A model generated the notes under the pieces. The model saw only the letters and a program-made list of their open reading frames with translations, ran no database searches and had not been told where the DNA came from. The position numbers and the translations under genes are program-made. A stretch of 64,000 nt of DNA from Strix aluco (lineage: Eukaryota > Chordata > Aves > Strigiformes > Strigidae). Where the stretch lies: NCBI RefSeq assembly GCF_031877795.1, contig NC_133946.1:7973144-8037143 (forward strand), in the 5' to 3' direction. Within the stretch, counting starts at the first letter, position 1; the number at the start of each line of letters is the position of its first letter. This document shows, in pieces, positions 23,088-35,264 of the stretch.

Positions 23088-25275
23088 CTGCCGGAAGAAG
23101 CGCAAGCAAAAGGAAGCAGGGGAAGGAAAAAAGACATGTTTTAACAGATAAAGCCAGTGATAAGGAAAGCTTTGGATTTCTAAGATAAACATGACCAATA
23201 ATCAACAAAGACCAACAGTTACTTTAAAACTGGAACCCTCTATTTTCCAAAACCAGGTGTTTCAGACAACATACAGTCATTTTTGCATTACTTGAGGGAG
23301 ACACCAGACCCAGATCTCTTAACCATTTAAATTATATTTTCTCCTTGGCTCAGACAGAATGTTTTGGCTAACAGCCAAGTTAATGCTGTGTTTTTCGTCA
23401 CTGGAACAAGTATTTCACCAGGTGAAAAGACTGAATCTTCTCTACCTATCTGCAACTAAAATAACCTTTTTAAAGTGACTGTCACTTTCACAACAACGAA
23501 AAGAATGAATATTCATGTGATTAAATTGATTACCCCAAAGTTACAGTTCAACAGTTAGTGTTCAAGAAGCGTTTGGACAATGTTTAACTTTAAGGTTGCC
23601 CTGTGTGGAGTCAGGGCTTGGACTTGATGATCCTCATGGGTCCCTTCTAACCCAGGATACTCTACGAGCAGTGTTTAATGCTATTGCAAATTACCTGTTG
23701 CAAACAGGCTGGCTTAATATGAGCTGAAAGTTATTCTTAAACTAGACAAAGACTCCTATGGCGATGTTGAAATGTTGAAAATCTGGTGTTTCAGCCCTGA
23801 ATGGACAGCTGTGTTGTTTTCTATATATAGCAAAAAAATCTTGGTCGAGAACTTCCTCAGTATTTGTGGAATAAACAATGCGTAAATCAGACTCAACAAT
23901 ATATTTTTCTCAGTAAATGACTGATTTAATTTCCAATCTTCATTTTACGGCAATGATGTATTTTTAATAACAAGATAAAAATACTGTCCTGCTTCTTCTA
24001 CTTCATGAAAACTTTACTTATTTCTCTTTATAATAAGATGTTTCCTTAACCTTCTTTAAAAATAGTCGTCTGACAAGGAGGATGTGTAGGCTGATGTAGG
24101 ATATCTACTAGGTTACAATAACAAAGAATAGAAGCTGAAGTAAAAATTTTAAGTGCTTATCTTAACTAAGGCTTAATGATTACAAAAGGTTTATGTCACA
24201 AATTAAGAGTCACTGGCAATTTAAAAGTTACAGCAATTTACTCTGTCTATAACTAATGTATAACGTAGCACAAGAAGGATTTGGAGATGACACTGTTTCA
24301 ATTCAACCCATTATTTAAGGGGCAGAGTGAAAGGAGCAGGCAAGATATCAATATTAAACCACTGGGGTAAGAGAAATAAAACCAAGAACCTGCTCAGGAA
24401 GCTGTTTCTTACAGTTCAGGAGTTTTATAAACATTTCTGAGGGGATATTGTGCAAATACAAAACAACCTTTTACCACCTCAAACCACATTTTGTTAACTA
24501 TACAGATTTATCTGTACACCCCAAAGATCCAGGGAGATTTAAATTCAGTGGGAAGGAAGCGGTGGATTGCTTTACTGGCTACAACAAAGGATCTAGGGAC
24601 TGTAGTCCAAACTACAATCAGACTAGGTCACTAAAGCAGTTATGGTCTAACTCAAAATGGAGTTTAATATAATGTACCTTTCCTCCCGTACAGAGTACCT
24701 TCTACACAGTACACGATAACTAAATAAGGCAAAATGGGAAATGAAAGGTAAGTATTGCAAAATCTTGCAAAAGAAATGACCAGCACCATAAACTTTTAAA
24801 GACTGGTATTTTTTTGTTGTAGAACTCCACAGTAATGTTCAAAACACAGTTCTTGAAGTGTTTAACATGTTTACTTAAAAGAAAGCCCTACGAGCCAAAA
24901 AGAAAAAAAAAGTAAGAACGATCTCTCATTGTGGATTTGTTTTACTTTAATAACAGACGTCAAGTTTTCCCTAAGGGGTTGGACACCGTATTACTTTTAG
25001 CCAGAATTGATCTTTGACAGCTATTTCTAATTTAATACTGGCCTTTTGGCTATTAAGCTAAAATTCAATCCTAGGCAGAGTCAACACAAGCATATACATC
25101 ACTTACGACTCAATTAAGCCTTCAAAAGAGAGTTTACACAGGATTTAAAGAGTGCATAGTCCTTGTGCTGACCTGTTGCATGAGGGGAGGAAGGAGGAGC
25201 TGAGAGGCTAGATTTCACCGTGCATGTTCCGACAATTTTATATAAACCTCAAGCGATCTGTTAAAATACACTCAC
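23088..25275 (-). other. NAV3: NAV3 intron before the 9-nt microexon, 2.2 kb
   Basis: Donor TGG|GTGAGT; the acceptor is the TGC-containing pyrimidine tract described for the microexon. It carries the CR1-type tail at 23561..23668. No other feature recognised. Confidence 0.8.
23561..23668 (+). repeat. CR1-type LINE tail (diverged)
   Basis: Reads TTCAAGAAGCGTTTGGACAA, then GTGTGGAGTCAGGGCTTGGA, then CTTGATGATCCTCATGGGTC and CCTTCTAACCCAGGATACTC. This is the order of one avian CR1 subfamily end (GGACTYGATGATCCTTRTGGGTCCC). More diverged than the copies at 485 and 26034. Confidence 0.8.
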
Positions 25276-25421
25276 CCAGTTCTTTCTCTTCTTTTTCTTT
25301 GAATCACTCTCAATGTTGCTTCCCACACTGGAGTGACTGGTAGCACTGTTAATACTGGAGACACTATCTGAAGAGTGCTGCCTTCGGATCCGCAGGTCTG
25401 TGGCTTGAGCAGCTCCAGGTC
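25276..25421 (-). CDS. NAV3: NAV3 exon, residues 804-852 (Ser-rich, ends in Lys cluster)
   Basis: 146 nt, acceptor ACATTCAG, donor TGG|GTGAGT. It encodes PGAAQATDLRIRRQHSSDSV, SSINSATSHSSVGSNIESDS and KKKKRKNW. The Lys/Arg cluster abuts the VNE microexon. Phase 1-split Gly at the start, phase 0 out. Confidence 0.95.
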
Positions 25422-25886
25422 CTGAATGTGAATAGAGGTGGTGTCAAAATTATGTAGGAAACTTGATAGAAGTGTAAATTACTGGGATAAGTAAGAGAAG
25501 TGAGTTAAGACAGGACTGCATTCAGACTTTACATTGGAAATTACTGAAAACACCACAGAAAATAAAGCCAAGTGCTTGACAGCTCTGAAATGGGGATCTC
25601 TTCTCCTTGCTGCTTCACATTAGGGTCTATGTGGGTGAATTACTACATGCTATAGTAAATTCAGCGAGCTCACACTGAAGGTGGAGAAGCTTTGTTAAAA
25701 TGCCTTCCTGTGTGTCTAACATATCCATTTACCTTTGTAGAATCGACCGTGCTATTTACACAAATACCCATTTCAAATCCCCACATCCAAAACAAGTAAA
25801 TCTCGGATGGTTACATCAGCTATTACCAAGAGGTCTGAAGTCCCATGAGCACCGCACAGTTGCTAAATGTAGTGCTTGTTTCTCAC
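25422..25886 (-). other. NAV3: NAV3 intron, 465 nt
   Basis: Donor AAAG|GTGAGA, acceptor ACATTCAG. Nothing else recognised. Confidence 0.85.
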
Positions 25887-25998
25887 CTTTGCAGTTGAGC
25901 TCAGGTGTGTTGATGACTCCATTGATGGCAGCCTGGGCAGCAGCATTTTGCTTCTTCAGTAGTTCAATAGTCTTCCTTAACTCGTTCAGTTCTGAGTC
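25887..25998 (-). CDS. NAV3: NAV3 exon, residues 767-804 (first coiled coil, C-terminal part)
   Basis: 112 nt, acceptor TCTTATTCAAG, donor AAAG|GTGAGA. Product DSELNELRKTIELLKKQNAA then AQAAINGVINTPELNCK. Heptad-like Leu/Ile spacing continues from the previous exon. The upstream intron carries a CR1 copy starting about 35 bp before this acceptor. Phase 0 in, phase 1 out. Confidence 0.96.
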
Positions 25999-27025
25999 CT
26001 TGAATAAGAAAAAAAAAAAACGGTGATACATGTCTTATGAGGAGCGGCTGAGGGAACTGGGGTTGTTTAGTCTGGAGAAGAGGAGGCTGAGGGGAGACCT
26101 CATCGCCCTCTACAACTCCCTGAAAAGAGGGTGCAGAGAGGGGGGATGAGTCTCTTTAACCAAGTAACAAGTGACAGGACAACAGGTAATGGCCTCAAGC
26201 TGCGCCAGGGCAGGGTTAGACTCGCTCTTAGGAAGTATTTCTTTGCAGAAGGGGTTGTTGGGCGTTGGAATGGGCTGCCCAGGGCAGGGGTGGAGTCCCC
26301 ATCCCTGGAGGGGTTGAAGAGACGGGTTGACCCAGCGCTGAGGGATCTGGTGGAGTTGAGAATGGTCAGTGTGAGGTTAATGGTTGGACTGGATGATCTT
26401 CAAGGTCTTTTCTAACCTTGATGATTTGGTGATTCTGTGATTGTAAAATGCAGATAGTATCTAACTGTTCCAAAGAAGCCACATTTCAATCTGAGCATTG
26501 GCGGTTGATAGACAATTTATGAAATATATATATGTACAATGAGATGACAATGAGGTTTGGTATACCTGGGGAAGCAGAACCTCAACAGGCTGCAAAATAG
26601 CTTTGTTATTACAACACACAAAAAAAGTACATGCTTTGTAATACAGAAATAATGTATAGTCAAGCACACTGTCCAAAAATCCAATATTGCCTGTCTTGCA
26701 ATGATTTTTCTTGGTGTTTCTCTTGAACATGCACACGTATGGATGCACTGAGAAGAAATCTGTTACAAAAATATGCAATACTGAAGATTACTTGTGTCCA
26801 AAGCAACAATTTGTAGGAATACCCTGATCAGTTGCCACAACATGCCAGTGCAGAAGAGTATTTTATACAAAATTTTTACTACATTTTACTCTAGTCATCA
26901 CAATTGAGGAAACTAAGGTGGAACAGTGTATGCGATTTTTTTTTCCCCCCCCAACTACAAAAGGAGCATGAGCAACAATGCTAGAAGCAGAAGTTAAGAC
27001 TTCCCAAAAAACTTTTCAAGCTTGC
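25999..27025 (-). other. NAV3: NAV3 GC-AG intron, 1.0 kb, with CR1 insertion
   Basis: The donor reads AAAAG|GCAAGC instead of GT, and the acceptor is TTCAAG. Only the GC site gives the phase 0 join (EQK to DSEL). The CR1 at 26034..26444 occupies 40 percent of this intron and begins close to the acceptor. The pyrimidine tract is a T run opposite plus-strand A's at 26009..26020. Confidence 0.85.
26034..26444 (+). repeat. CR1 LINE copy, about 410 bp
   Basis: Begins GAGGAGCGGCTGAGGGAACT with the GAGAAGAGGAGGCTGAGGGG block that is standard in avian CR1. It passes through AATGGGCTGCCCAGGGCAGG and TGGACTGGATGATCTTCAAG and ends in TGATTCTGTGATTGT. The frame at 26131..26415 is the degraded end of the CR1 reverse transcriptase reading frame and its tail, not a host gene. 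The longest and best preserved CR1 in the window, antisense to NAV3. Confidence 0.93.
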
Positions 27026-27109
27026 CTTTTGTTCTGCGGTCATTGTCAGGCTCTGCAGTCTGATCGTCATGTTCCCCAGGCTCTGCTCAAATGCTGCCAC
27101 CAGGTGAGC
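27026..27109 (-). CDS. NAV3: NAV3 exon, residues 739-766 (first coiled coil)
   Basis: 84 nt, phase 0 at both ends, acceptor AACTTTCAG, donor is a GC (AAAAG|GCAAGC). Product AHLVAAFEQSLGNMTIRLQS then LTMTAEQK. Part of a coiled coil spanning three exons. Its symmetric phase means skipping would keep the frame. Confidence 0.95.
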
Positions 27110-30100
27110 CTGAAAGTTAAACCATACAGAAGTAGTTTGTTCTCTCCCCCCAAACCAAGAATATTTCTGCAGGTATTTAAACAGACCACCTACTGCATTG
27201 CGTTGTTTGTTGTGTAAACGATACAAAGAAAATAAGTGATTAGAAAAGGCCAAAGGAGCAGGGCATATATGGTGAAAATGTTTGCAAATGAATTAACAGG
27301 AACAATTTAATTGTGGAAAATTAGAAATGCCAAAGGTAACAGACCAATTTCAAAATTTTAGAAAATGACAGCCCTTTCATGTACAACTGCTACTAGCAGC
27401 ACACTACGAAATGATGCAGTTTTAGGCTATAAACCATGCTCGGCAGCTGCTGCTACACAATGCTTTAGGAAACACAGATGTAGGAGTAACACTGTGACCT
27501 GGCACATCGGTAGGAGATTTCCTGGAGATGGCTCCTCAGTCAGCTGCTACATCCATTTCTTTGATACTATTATTTCAACAGCCAGGACAGTTATCTCAGA
27601 CATAATCCAACAGAGCAGCAAAGTGGGATTTTTTCCTAGTTTGGAATTCTCGTTATTGGGTAAAATGTGCAACTCGACATCCAGGATAGATCAAGAACAA
27701 AAACACCTCCTGGGTCCCGAGGAGTAAAGGCCCTTTGAAGAGTCACATCTCAAAACTAATCCAGTTCATGTTCTTTTCTCAGTTGTTTAAAGCTGCTTGG
27801 ATTTTGTGATAAATGGAAAATACATTTTGCAATTTGTTGAAATAGATTCAACTTATTTTTTGGAAAACATCTCACAGATTAAGTAACTGAGGTTTTCAAG
27901 GGACACTTTAGAGAATACATGTTGTCACCTGAAAGTATTCCTGATACCAAAAAGGCACGGAAGGATGTCCTTGGTTATCTAGCCATGTCCCCAGGCTATT
28001 GCAAGCAATGACATAAAAAGACCTCCTATCACAAAATGTAGAGAGGAAAAAGAGACAAATCCACCCATATTTCTAAACATCTCCTGCTGTTCCATTTTTG
28101 AACTCAGACTTGAACTTTGACTTTTTATGTGGGCCATTATTAGCATGTATAAGGTTACTTAGTGATAGTTTTCAGGTATCCTCACACAGTTAAGGTAAGT
28201 CTTGCCACAAAGCTTTTTGCAAAAAGTTTGGATCTAAAAAAACCCCAAAACGTCACTCGTAAGTTTTAGGATACCCTAAAAAAGTAAAATAAAATAGAAA
28301 ACAGTAAATAAAATATAAAGCAAGTTTTTAAATAGAGGAAAGCCAGGCAGAAATTTCCCTTCAACTAGACCACTTATTTTGCTGGTGGATATTTAAAGCA
28401 AAAAGATGCTGGAAGACATACATAGAGGTGGAGATCCTCACTATGCTACCCCAACAGAAGAACTCTGACAGCAAGGTCAGTCAGTTCAGTCAAGGTGCCT
28501 CCTCTGCAGAGAGGGACAAGGATGGAGGCAGAACTGCTGCGGCATTGCAGCCAGTCTGCCAGATGCTTTATCAGCTGATACACCTGCACATAACTCAAAG
28601 ACCTGTCCAATATTTGAATGCACCTTGCTTGAAACTGAGATCTATGTGGTAAATATCATCCAAAACCTCCTGGTGCTTGGCCAATTACCCACCCTTCTTT
28701 TCCCAAGAAGCACTGAGAACCCCATGTTGATTATATTAAGGACATCAGCTAGGAATTGAAAATGACTGAGAGGTAAAAGGAAGGAAAAGTAGATTGAGAA
28801 GATGGAAAGGAACTTGATAAAAAGGAACTCTGTTTCTGGTGCGATGACATGGGTCTGTTTTATAGATATACATGTATATCTATATGCATGTGCACAAATA
28901 ACTGAACACAGGCATAGTTCAATACCTATTTCTCATTAGCCATGACAATCTATACTAACCATATAAAATATTTTATTTCTCTATTAAAAATAATTCTACA
29001 CGCACAACGACAAGTAAAATTGTGTGAAATCTTTCCAAGCGGAAAAGAACATTCTCTCACCTAAATATATACAGAACAGCAAAACCTTTCACAGAGCTAT
29101 TCCAGACTTATTCATCAGCAGCACACAGCTGACTTGTCCTAAATAACTGTTCTCACATTCACAATGAAAACAAACATGAGCAGTACAATAACACAGGGAT
29201 GTGCATCTCTCATTCCCATCAGCCTCTATGAAAATAAGCAGAGCAGAGACTGTGAGAAAATAGCAAAAAGTAATTTAAACCCTCACCCTACACATGTATG
29301 AAAACCTAAATATTTATTTTAAAACCAGAGATTGCAAAGCTTCTGTTGGGGAGGATGGACAGGGAACAACAAAACTGATATTCAGGAATCCTCAGCAATA
29401 CTTTGCAAAAGCTAAAAATAAATGGGCAAGTGGGACCACACGGATTAATAATGGGATCTAAACCCTTAATGTTGTGACCTGAACCTTAAGAAAAAGTTTC
29501 TCTTTGAAAATTGGACTGGGCATCCTGTCTGGAAATTGTTCAGTGAGCTATGGAAAAGAGTTATCTTCACTTCCTAGTTGGAGCAAAACCTTTTCAAATT
29601 CTTGCCCCTGATGGCCTGAGAAGCATCAAAAGCTGCAATGCCTATATAGGAAAATTGAGGGAAAAGTTCATAAATTACATAAAGAGATGAATTCAAATTG
29701 CCTAGAGTTAGAAGCATTTTATTAAAAAAAATCTGTGTAAAGAAAATGTCCATAAAGCAGTGTCTTAACAAACAGCATTTACTAGTCTTAACTTTTTTGG
29801 GAACAGACCTGGCCTTTTAGACAGGAAAAGAGGATGTTCTCTGAAAAGAGATGGCCAGAGACTGAAATATATTACTAGGACAGTTATAGCAACATCTCTG
29901 CAGCAGACTGTTGCTGATTTAAGGACAAATAAGGGGCAGGTCCAAGTCTAAGAAGTTTAAATAGCATGAATAAAAAACTTCAAAGTTTCAGTGAAGTGAA
30001 TGAAGCAAAAAAGGAAAATTATCAAAACAATAAATGATGCTAACTTTTTGGGGTGAACACTCTCTCTCCCCAAAACCCCAAAACCCAAATGACTCCGAAA

Positions 30101-31590
30101 CAAAAATGTACAGCAGCAGCATATGTTAAAAACTATTCTCTGCAAAGATAGTGGTAGTGACCACACACAAATTCTTGGGCAAATTATGGCAGCTGGGGCA
30201 GGAACAGAGTAGCCTGTGCTACTCACTGCTCTTGGAGACAAGCTACTAACTCCTGTGTTGAGTAACACCCTACTGAATCTGAACGCTGCATGAAGAGAAA
30301 CACAGCAAAACTAAGGCAGAGCTAGATGAGGCACAGCGGACAAGTTCTGTGTTTGGAGGACACAATCTGAGTTATTTAACAACATGATAAAACACTGTAT
30401 GCAAGAGAGTCTGGTCCTGCTTTCTCACATGTAAAAGAAACTTCTGGATTAAAACCAACTCATGTATCCAGTCCCCTTTGTATTTGAAAGGCAAACATCA
30501 GATCTGATTTTTGGGGAGATTTTTAACATTTTTTCTTTTCCTTTTGGGACAGTGACTGAGTGGTTACATGCAGTCAAAGCCTTTTTATTTGACTTCCCTA
30601 TTAACCGAGTTCTTGGTTTTCCCTTTCCATTTCGCAAGCTGGATGAAGCACTGTGATGCCTGCAGTGAACACCACAATAGATTTTCCCTTGAATCCTCCT
30701 TGTGATAGGTGTTACTGCTCAGATGAAAGCTGTCCTTCACTGTGCCAAGTTTCATATCCCACCTATTCAGAGAGCTCATGGACAGCAGCGTCCTCTTCAG
30801 TACCATGTGTTCTGATATTTATTCATTCCCACAAACTAGGATGTCGGTATGATCTGATTTGATGAGTATTCATCTGTAGCTTATTTACTCTAGAACTGCT
30901 TATTTTTCTAGCAAGCTTCTGTTTTGCAGATTTCTGCTATCTGTGACTACAGCACAGAACACATAAATAAACTTGCTCAGGGTCATACATACTGTTGTCT
31001 CAACACCTCCTGGCTCCCAAATCTTTTTTTTACAAGTGTCTTACATTACTTATTCATCAAATTCCTCAGAGGAAACAAGCAGAATTATTGTCTACACTGG
31101 TTAAAAATCAAGTATGTCCACTCTTTAGGCATAACTTTAAATTAGTTCTCAGAGCCTCTTATGCCACTATCACCTATCATGCCATCAGCCCACACCTTCA
31201 TGCAACAGCAAAATACAATGCATTTCAACCCACATTTCTACCAGTTCTTATTCCTATCAATTATAACATCTGTATCTCACCCCACCCAAATGTCAACGCA
31301 AGTCACTATTTATAAGAAAAGACCCTGTTTCTCAAGATGGTTTACATATACATAAAGCCAAATGAGTATTATAATTCAGTATGTAAAGAAAAGCGTAACA
31401 CAATTCAGTAGGACAGAGGATGTTATATTTGGAAAGGTCCCACATACAGGCAGTCATTTTTTTAAACGCATCGGTAATATGAACAGAACCTTATACACAT
31501 GAAATCTTTTTGTCACTTAGAAAAACTGGGGTAGTAATTGGTGCATTAAAGGCATTCCCTGTTAGTGTTTGTTCTCAGAGTTGTACTCAC
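27110..31590 (-). other. NAV3: NAV3 intron, 4.5 kb
   Basis: Donor AAT|GTGAGT, acceptor AACTTTCAG. It contains a perfect 24-bp palindrome at 28861..28884. Open frames on both strands (for example 27365..27727 plus) show no recognisable protein. No CR1 seen. Confidence 0.8.
28861..28884. repeat. Perfect 24-bp palindrome
   Basis: The half-site TATAGATATACA is followed directly by its exact reverse complement, giving a spacerless AT-rich palindrome. Probably low-complexity sequence; no function known. Confidence 0.85.
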
Positions 31591-31665
31591 ATTGGCAGTC
31601 AACTGAGTTGTCAGAGCTGACACTTTTTCTTGGGATGCATCCAACTCTCTTCGCAGCTTGCGAAT
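31591..31665 (-). CDS. NAV3: NAV3 exon, residues 714-738 (start of first coiled coil)
   Basis: 75 nt, phase 0 at both ends, acceptor AAATATATAG, donor AAT|GTGAGT. Product IRKLRRELDASQEKVSALTT then QLTAN, a heptad-patterned coiled-coil start. It is separated from the upstream 24-nt exon by an intron of only 119 nt (31666..31784). Confidence 0.95.
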
Positions 31666-31784
31666 CTATATATTTTAAGAGAGCACTTTATTGCATCATA
31701 ATATGGAGAAATAAGATAGCAAGACAAGAAATGCAGAGTGTCTTGACAGAACAATTACGCCTGTCAAACACGGTGTGCTCTTAC

Positions 31785-31808
31785 CTCTGACTGGCACTTC
31801 TCTTCAGG
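31785..31808 (-). CDS. NAV3: NAV3 24-nt small exon (PEEKCQSE, residues 706-713)
   Basis: Acceptor TTTTATTTTATAG, donor GAG|GTAAGA, phase 0 on both sides. The eight residues PEEKCQSE match NAV3 between the STSSIYST and IRKLRRE segments. A genuine short exon just before the first coiled coil; whether it is alternatively spliced cannot be told from sequence. Confidence 0.93.
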
Positions 31809-33821
31809 CTATAAAATAAAAACAGAGGAAAACACATGAGGATATTACAACACAACCAGCCTGACAAATTTATAACTTTTTTTTTTTTTTAAATTTCAAA
31901 AACTCTAATGTGAATTTCTTATTTTGGAATCCCACTTCCATATTCAATCTAAAATAATCTCCTAATTTATTTATTCTTCAGGAAAAACAAAACAGGCTGC
32001 TAGTACAGTACTTCTCCCTGCAGGAAGGAATTTGGGCTCCACTTCCCAGCTTGCTGACCAGTGCACCTTGGAGTCTGAGCCATGGAAGGGTGAAGTCCTG
32101 GCTCCATGCAGAAGGGACTGCACGAGGCTCTGAAGAGCAGGACTGTCATAGAACATGGCTGATCCTAGGCAATTCCCTTCCTCTGATGCTCAGCTCTCCA
32201 CAGGAGGGAGATCATGGTTTTGCATTCCAAACTGATGTGGAAAAAAAAAAGTATTATTCCCACTTGGGTGCTGCCTAGGCACTGTGGTGATGAAAAACTG
32301 AGGACACACTAGTTAACTGAGGATGCAAAGCGGATGTACCGACCATCCGTTGTGGTCTGCATGATAAAACTGTGGCTCCTATGGCTTGCTTCTAACCAAA
32401 GCTATCAGCTAAAGAGAAGTATATGGTAGGAAGTTACACACTCCACTGTCCTTATGTAAACATGTCCACTACCAGCCACCATGAAAATTATACCTATCAA
32501 ACCACACTATTAAGAGCTGCTTGTGCTTGGGCAGCAAGCACATAAACCAGAAGCTCAGACAGCAGCTGCTGAGGGATCTGCTTGTGGCTCTCAGGGTTAT
32601 AAACCAGAGGAAAAGGTCTGCTCTCCATCCTTCCAGTACGTTATCTGTTTTGGCTTCATATGGACCTTGCTTGAGGCAAGGTCATAATGAAAGGTGGTAT
32701 TTTCAATTCATTATCAAGGTCTTAAGGCCATGTTACACATGTAGCCTCCTAACATGTAAAATCATGCTAAAAACCACTATGCTGGCTTGACAGACTTCAC
32801 AGACAGTTATACATGACCTTCCAAGAGCAAGTTCTTCCACGTACTCCTGTATCACATACTTGTTTCAGCTGTGGATGTGTGGTAATTGTGAAGCTACATC
32901 ATACTTGCACAAAAATTTGAAGATCCCGTTCAGTTAACACATATTTCAGAAGTAATTATTATCCACTGTTTTTTAAAAGGTTGTCCTTTAAGAAACCCCC
33001 AAAACTGTGATCGTAGCATGCCAGGAATACATAAGGCACCTTTAATCTGGCTAGCTTGGATAGTTACAGCAGTGAAGCCACTTGGATTTAACCATCAGTG
33101 CCAAATACTTCTGTACAGTCTTGTGTGGGCTGGAACCTGCCGTGCCCCTGGGTCGCTGCCATCACCCCAACTAGTTAGAGAAAAGCTAGGCAAGACAGGT
33201 CTGCATGTTGCAGCCTCACCTCCCCATTACAGCACAGGTATAGTTTTAATTTACATGGTCTTCCATAATATACATTTAAATGGAAAATCTTTCATAAGAA
33301 TATGAGAAGAAAATAAGCAAATGCAACATGAGTTTAAAAAAACCCCGTTTTTTCAAACTCCAGTAAGCCTTATTTTAGGATCAGATAACCTAAATGAATA
33401 CATACTTTTAGAGAAAATATTACTGGCATGATGGCTTCTTTAGAATTGTTAAATTCTGTGCATTAAAAACTTAGTAGCAAATCAAGGCTGGAATGACTAT
33501 TCAGCAAATTTTGGGGTGCTTTAGGTAATGAAGTTTAAATCTCCTCAGATCTACTGAGGTCCTTTGTAGCAAAACTTATTTAGTGTAGTTGTAAAATACT
33601 GACCCAAAAAATAAATTGCTGCTTTTAGGCCATTAACGTCTGTGTTTAATGAGGATACTGCTAAATACCCACAGACATCATTATGAACATAAACATTTCT
33701 TTTGCAGCCAGCATTCAGAACACAATCAAATGAAAAATGCTTTTTCTTCTCCTCCTTGAATGGCAAAAATAATTAGCACAATAAGACCAGTCAATTCAAT
33801 AATTTTGATCAGTATACTCAC
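31809..33821 (-). other. NAV3: NAV3 intron, 2.0 kb
   Basis: Donor CAACA|GTGAGT, acceptor TTTTATAG. A T run lies at about 31879..31890 on the plus strand. No repeat family or coding sequence recognised. Confidence 0.8.
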
Positions 33822-33874
33822 TGTTGAATAAATAGATGACGTACTGGACACCAAAGAAAGAGAAGAACCATGCA
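33822..33874 (-). CDS. NAV3: NAV3 small exon, residues 688-705
   Basis: 53 nt, acceptor CCTTTAG, donor CAACA|GTGAGT. Two bases finish Val, then HGSSLSLVSSTSSIYST, a Ser-rich stretch that matches NAV3. Phase 1 in, phase 0 out. Confidence 0.93.
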
Positions 33875-35264
33875 CTAAAGGAAAGAAAATAAACACAACT
33901 AATATAAATACAGTAACCACACAGTGGAATCATCATAGATCATCCACTGCCAACTACCAGCCTACTGAAGAAATACTTTCACAAATTTCATCATCCATCA
34001 TAAACTTAATTATATTACACTGCACCAATAATGTACAAGTTTGAAGAATGCATGGCCAGGTAATACAATCCATAAACTCTGATTTGGTAAAGCTATTTTA
34101 ACTGTTTAATAATACTTGTTTTTTGGGGGAATGAGATGTGGTCAAGAAGATTAAAAAGAATAGTTTCAATGAAGATTTGTTGAGAAATAAATTTCTCTGG
34201 ACAGCTTATTTTAAAGCCCTTGCAAAAGGGCTTAATCAGCAACAAATTAACTGAAATGCAGGAGAGATTACAGAAATAAATCTAACTGCTTCATCTTCAG
34301 TTTTAGATGAGACTGAGGGGGCAGGTTGTTTTCTTTAAGCAGCAGACCAAGATGGAGATGTCCTGAGAAGACCAATATAGCCAGCTCTGGTATATAATCA
34401 GATGCTCCAGAGGAAGACGTGGAGCACCCAGGGCAGAAACCGTTGTCTACTTTTGGGGCTCTGAATGCTGCTCTGAATGTAGCTGTAACTTCCTTTTGCT
34501 GATTACAAGGGCGTGGTATCATGGGTGTCCATGAGCTGAACATTCCCTATCCTTGCAGGGTTTTTTGGTCTTTCTTTAAAGCAATGACGTTTCTTTAACA
34601 AGGCCCAGTTCTTTCTCTCATAGAAAAATTACCTGAGTGAAAACATGGCTACAAAACCTTTTCTGGAAAAGAATCCATTTTAAGAAGTTTTTGTATTTAA
34701 ATATACATTTGGTAAAAGATATACATATACATTGATTCTCAATCACCCCAGTGTTAGGGTTTACATATAACATAATTTAAATTTCAATTATGCTATTAAA
34801 AAAACTACCTGAAGCTATTCTTTCTGCTACTGAAGCATGCTAAATTATCTTTATTTTTAGTTTTAGAAACAAAATATATTTAACTGAAACTTTAATTTCA
34901 AACTTCAGGTAACTTCATAAAAATCATACAAAATCACGTTAAATCACTTTTTTCCCCCATTTAATTCCTCCAGTCAAAAAAAAAAAAAAAAGTTCAGAAA
35001 AGTTGCCATTTTGCTCTAATTACCTACTGCAATTCTCCTACATTCATAATAAATGGGCTCTGCTTTCCCATTGACATTATATCCTTAGGCAAGGCTGGAA
35101 AGAGAAGTAAACAAAGTCTAAGGTGGCTTCTGGAGGAATTTAAGACAATTAAAAAAACCCACAAGAAAGTAAAAAAGACTCACACCCGTTTGCTTTTTCT
35201 GGTTAATCATATTTTCAATTAAAAGGATCTTTATAGTTAGATGTTAAGGACTGTAGTGCATTAA

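Noticed and set aside
26131..26415. 94-codon plus-strand open frame
   Set aside because: This is the degraded end of the CR1 LINE reading frame and tail, not a host gene.
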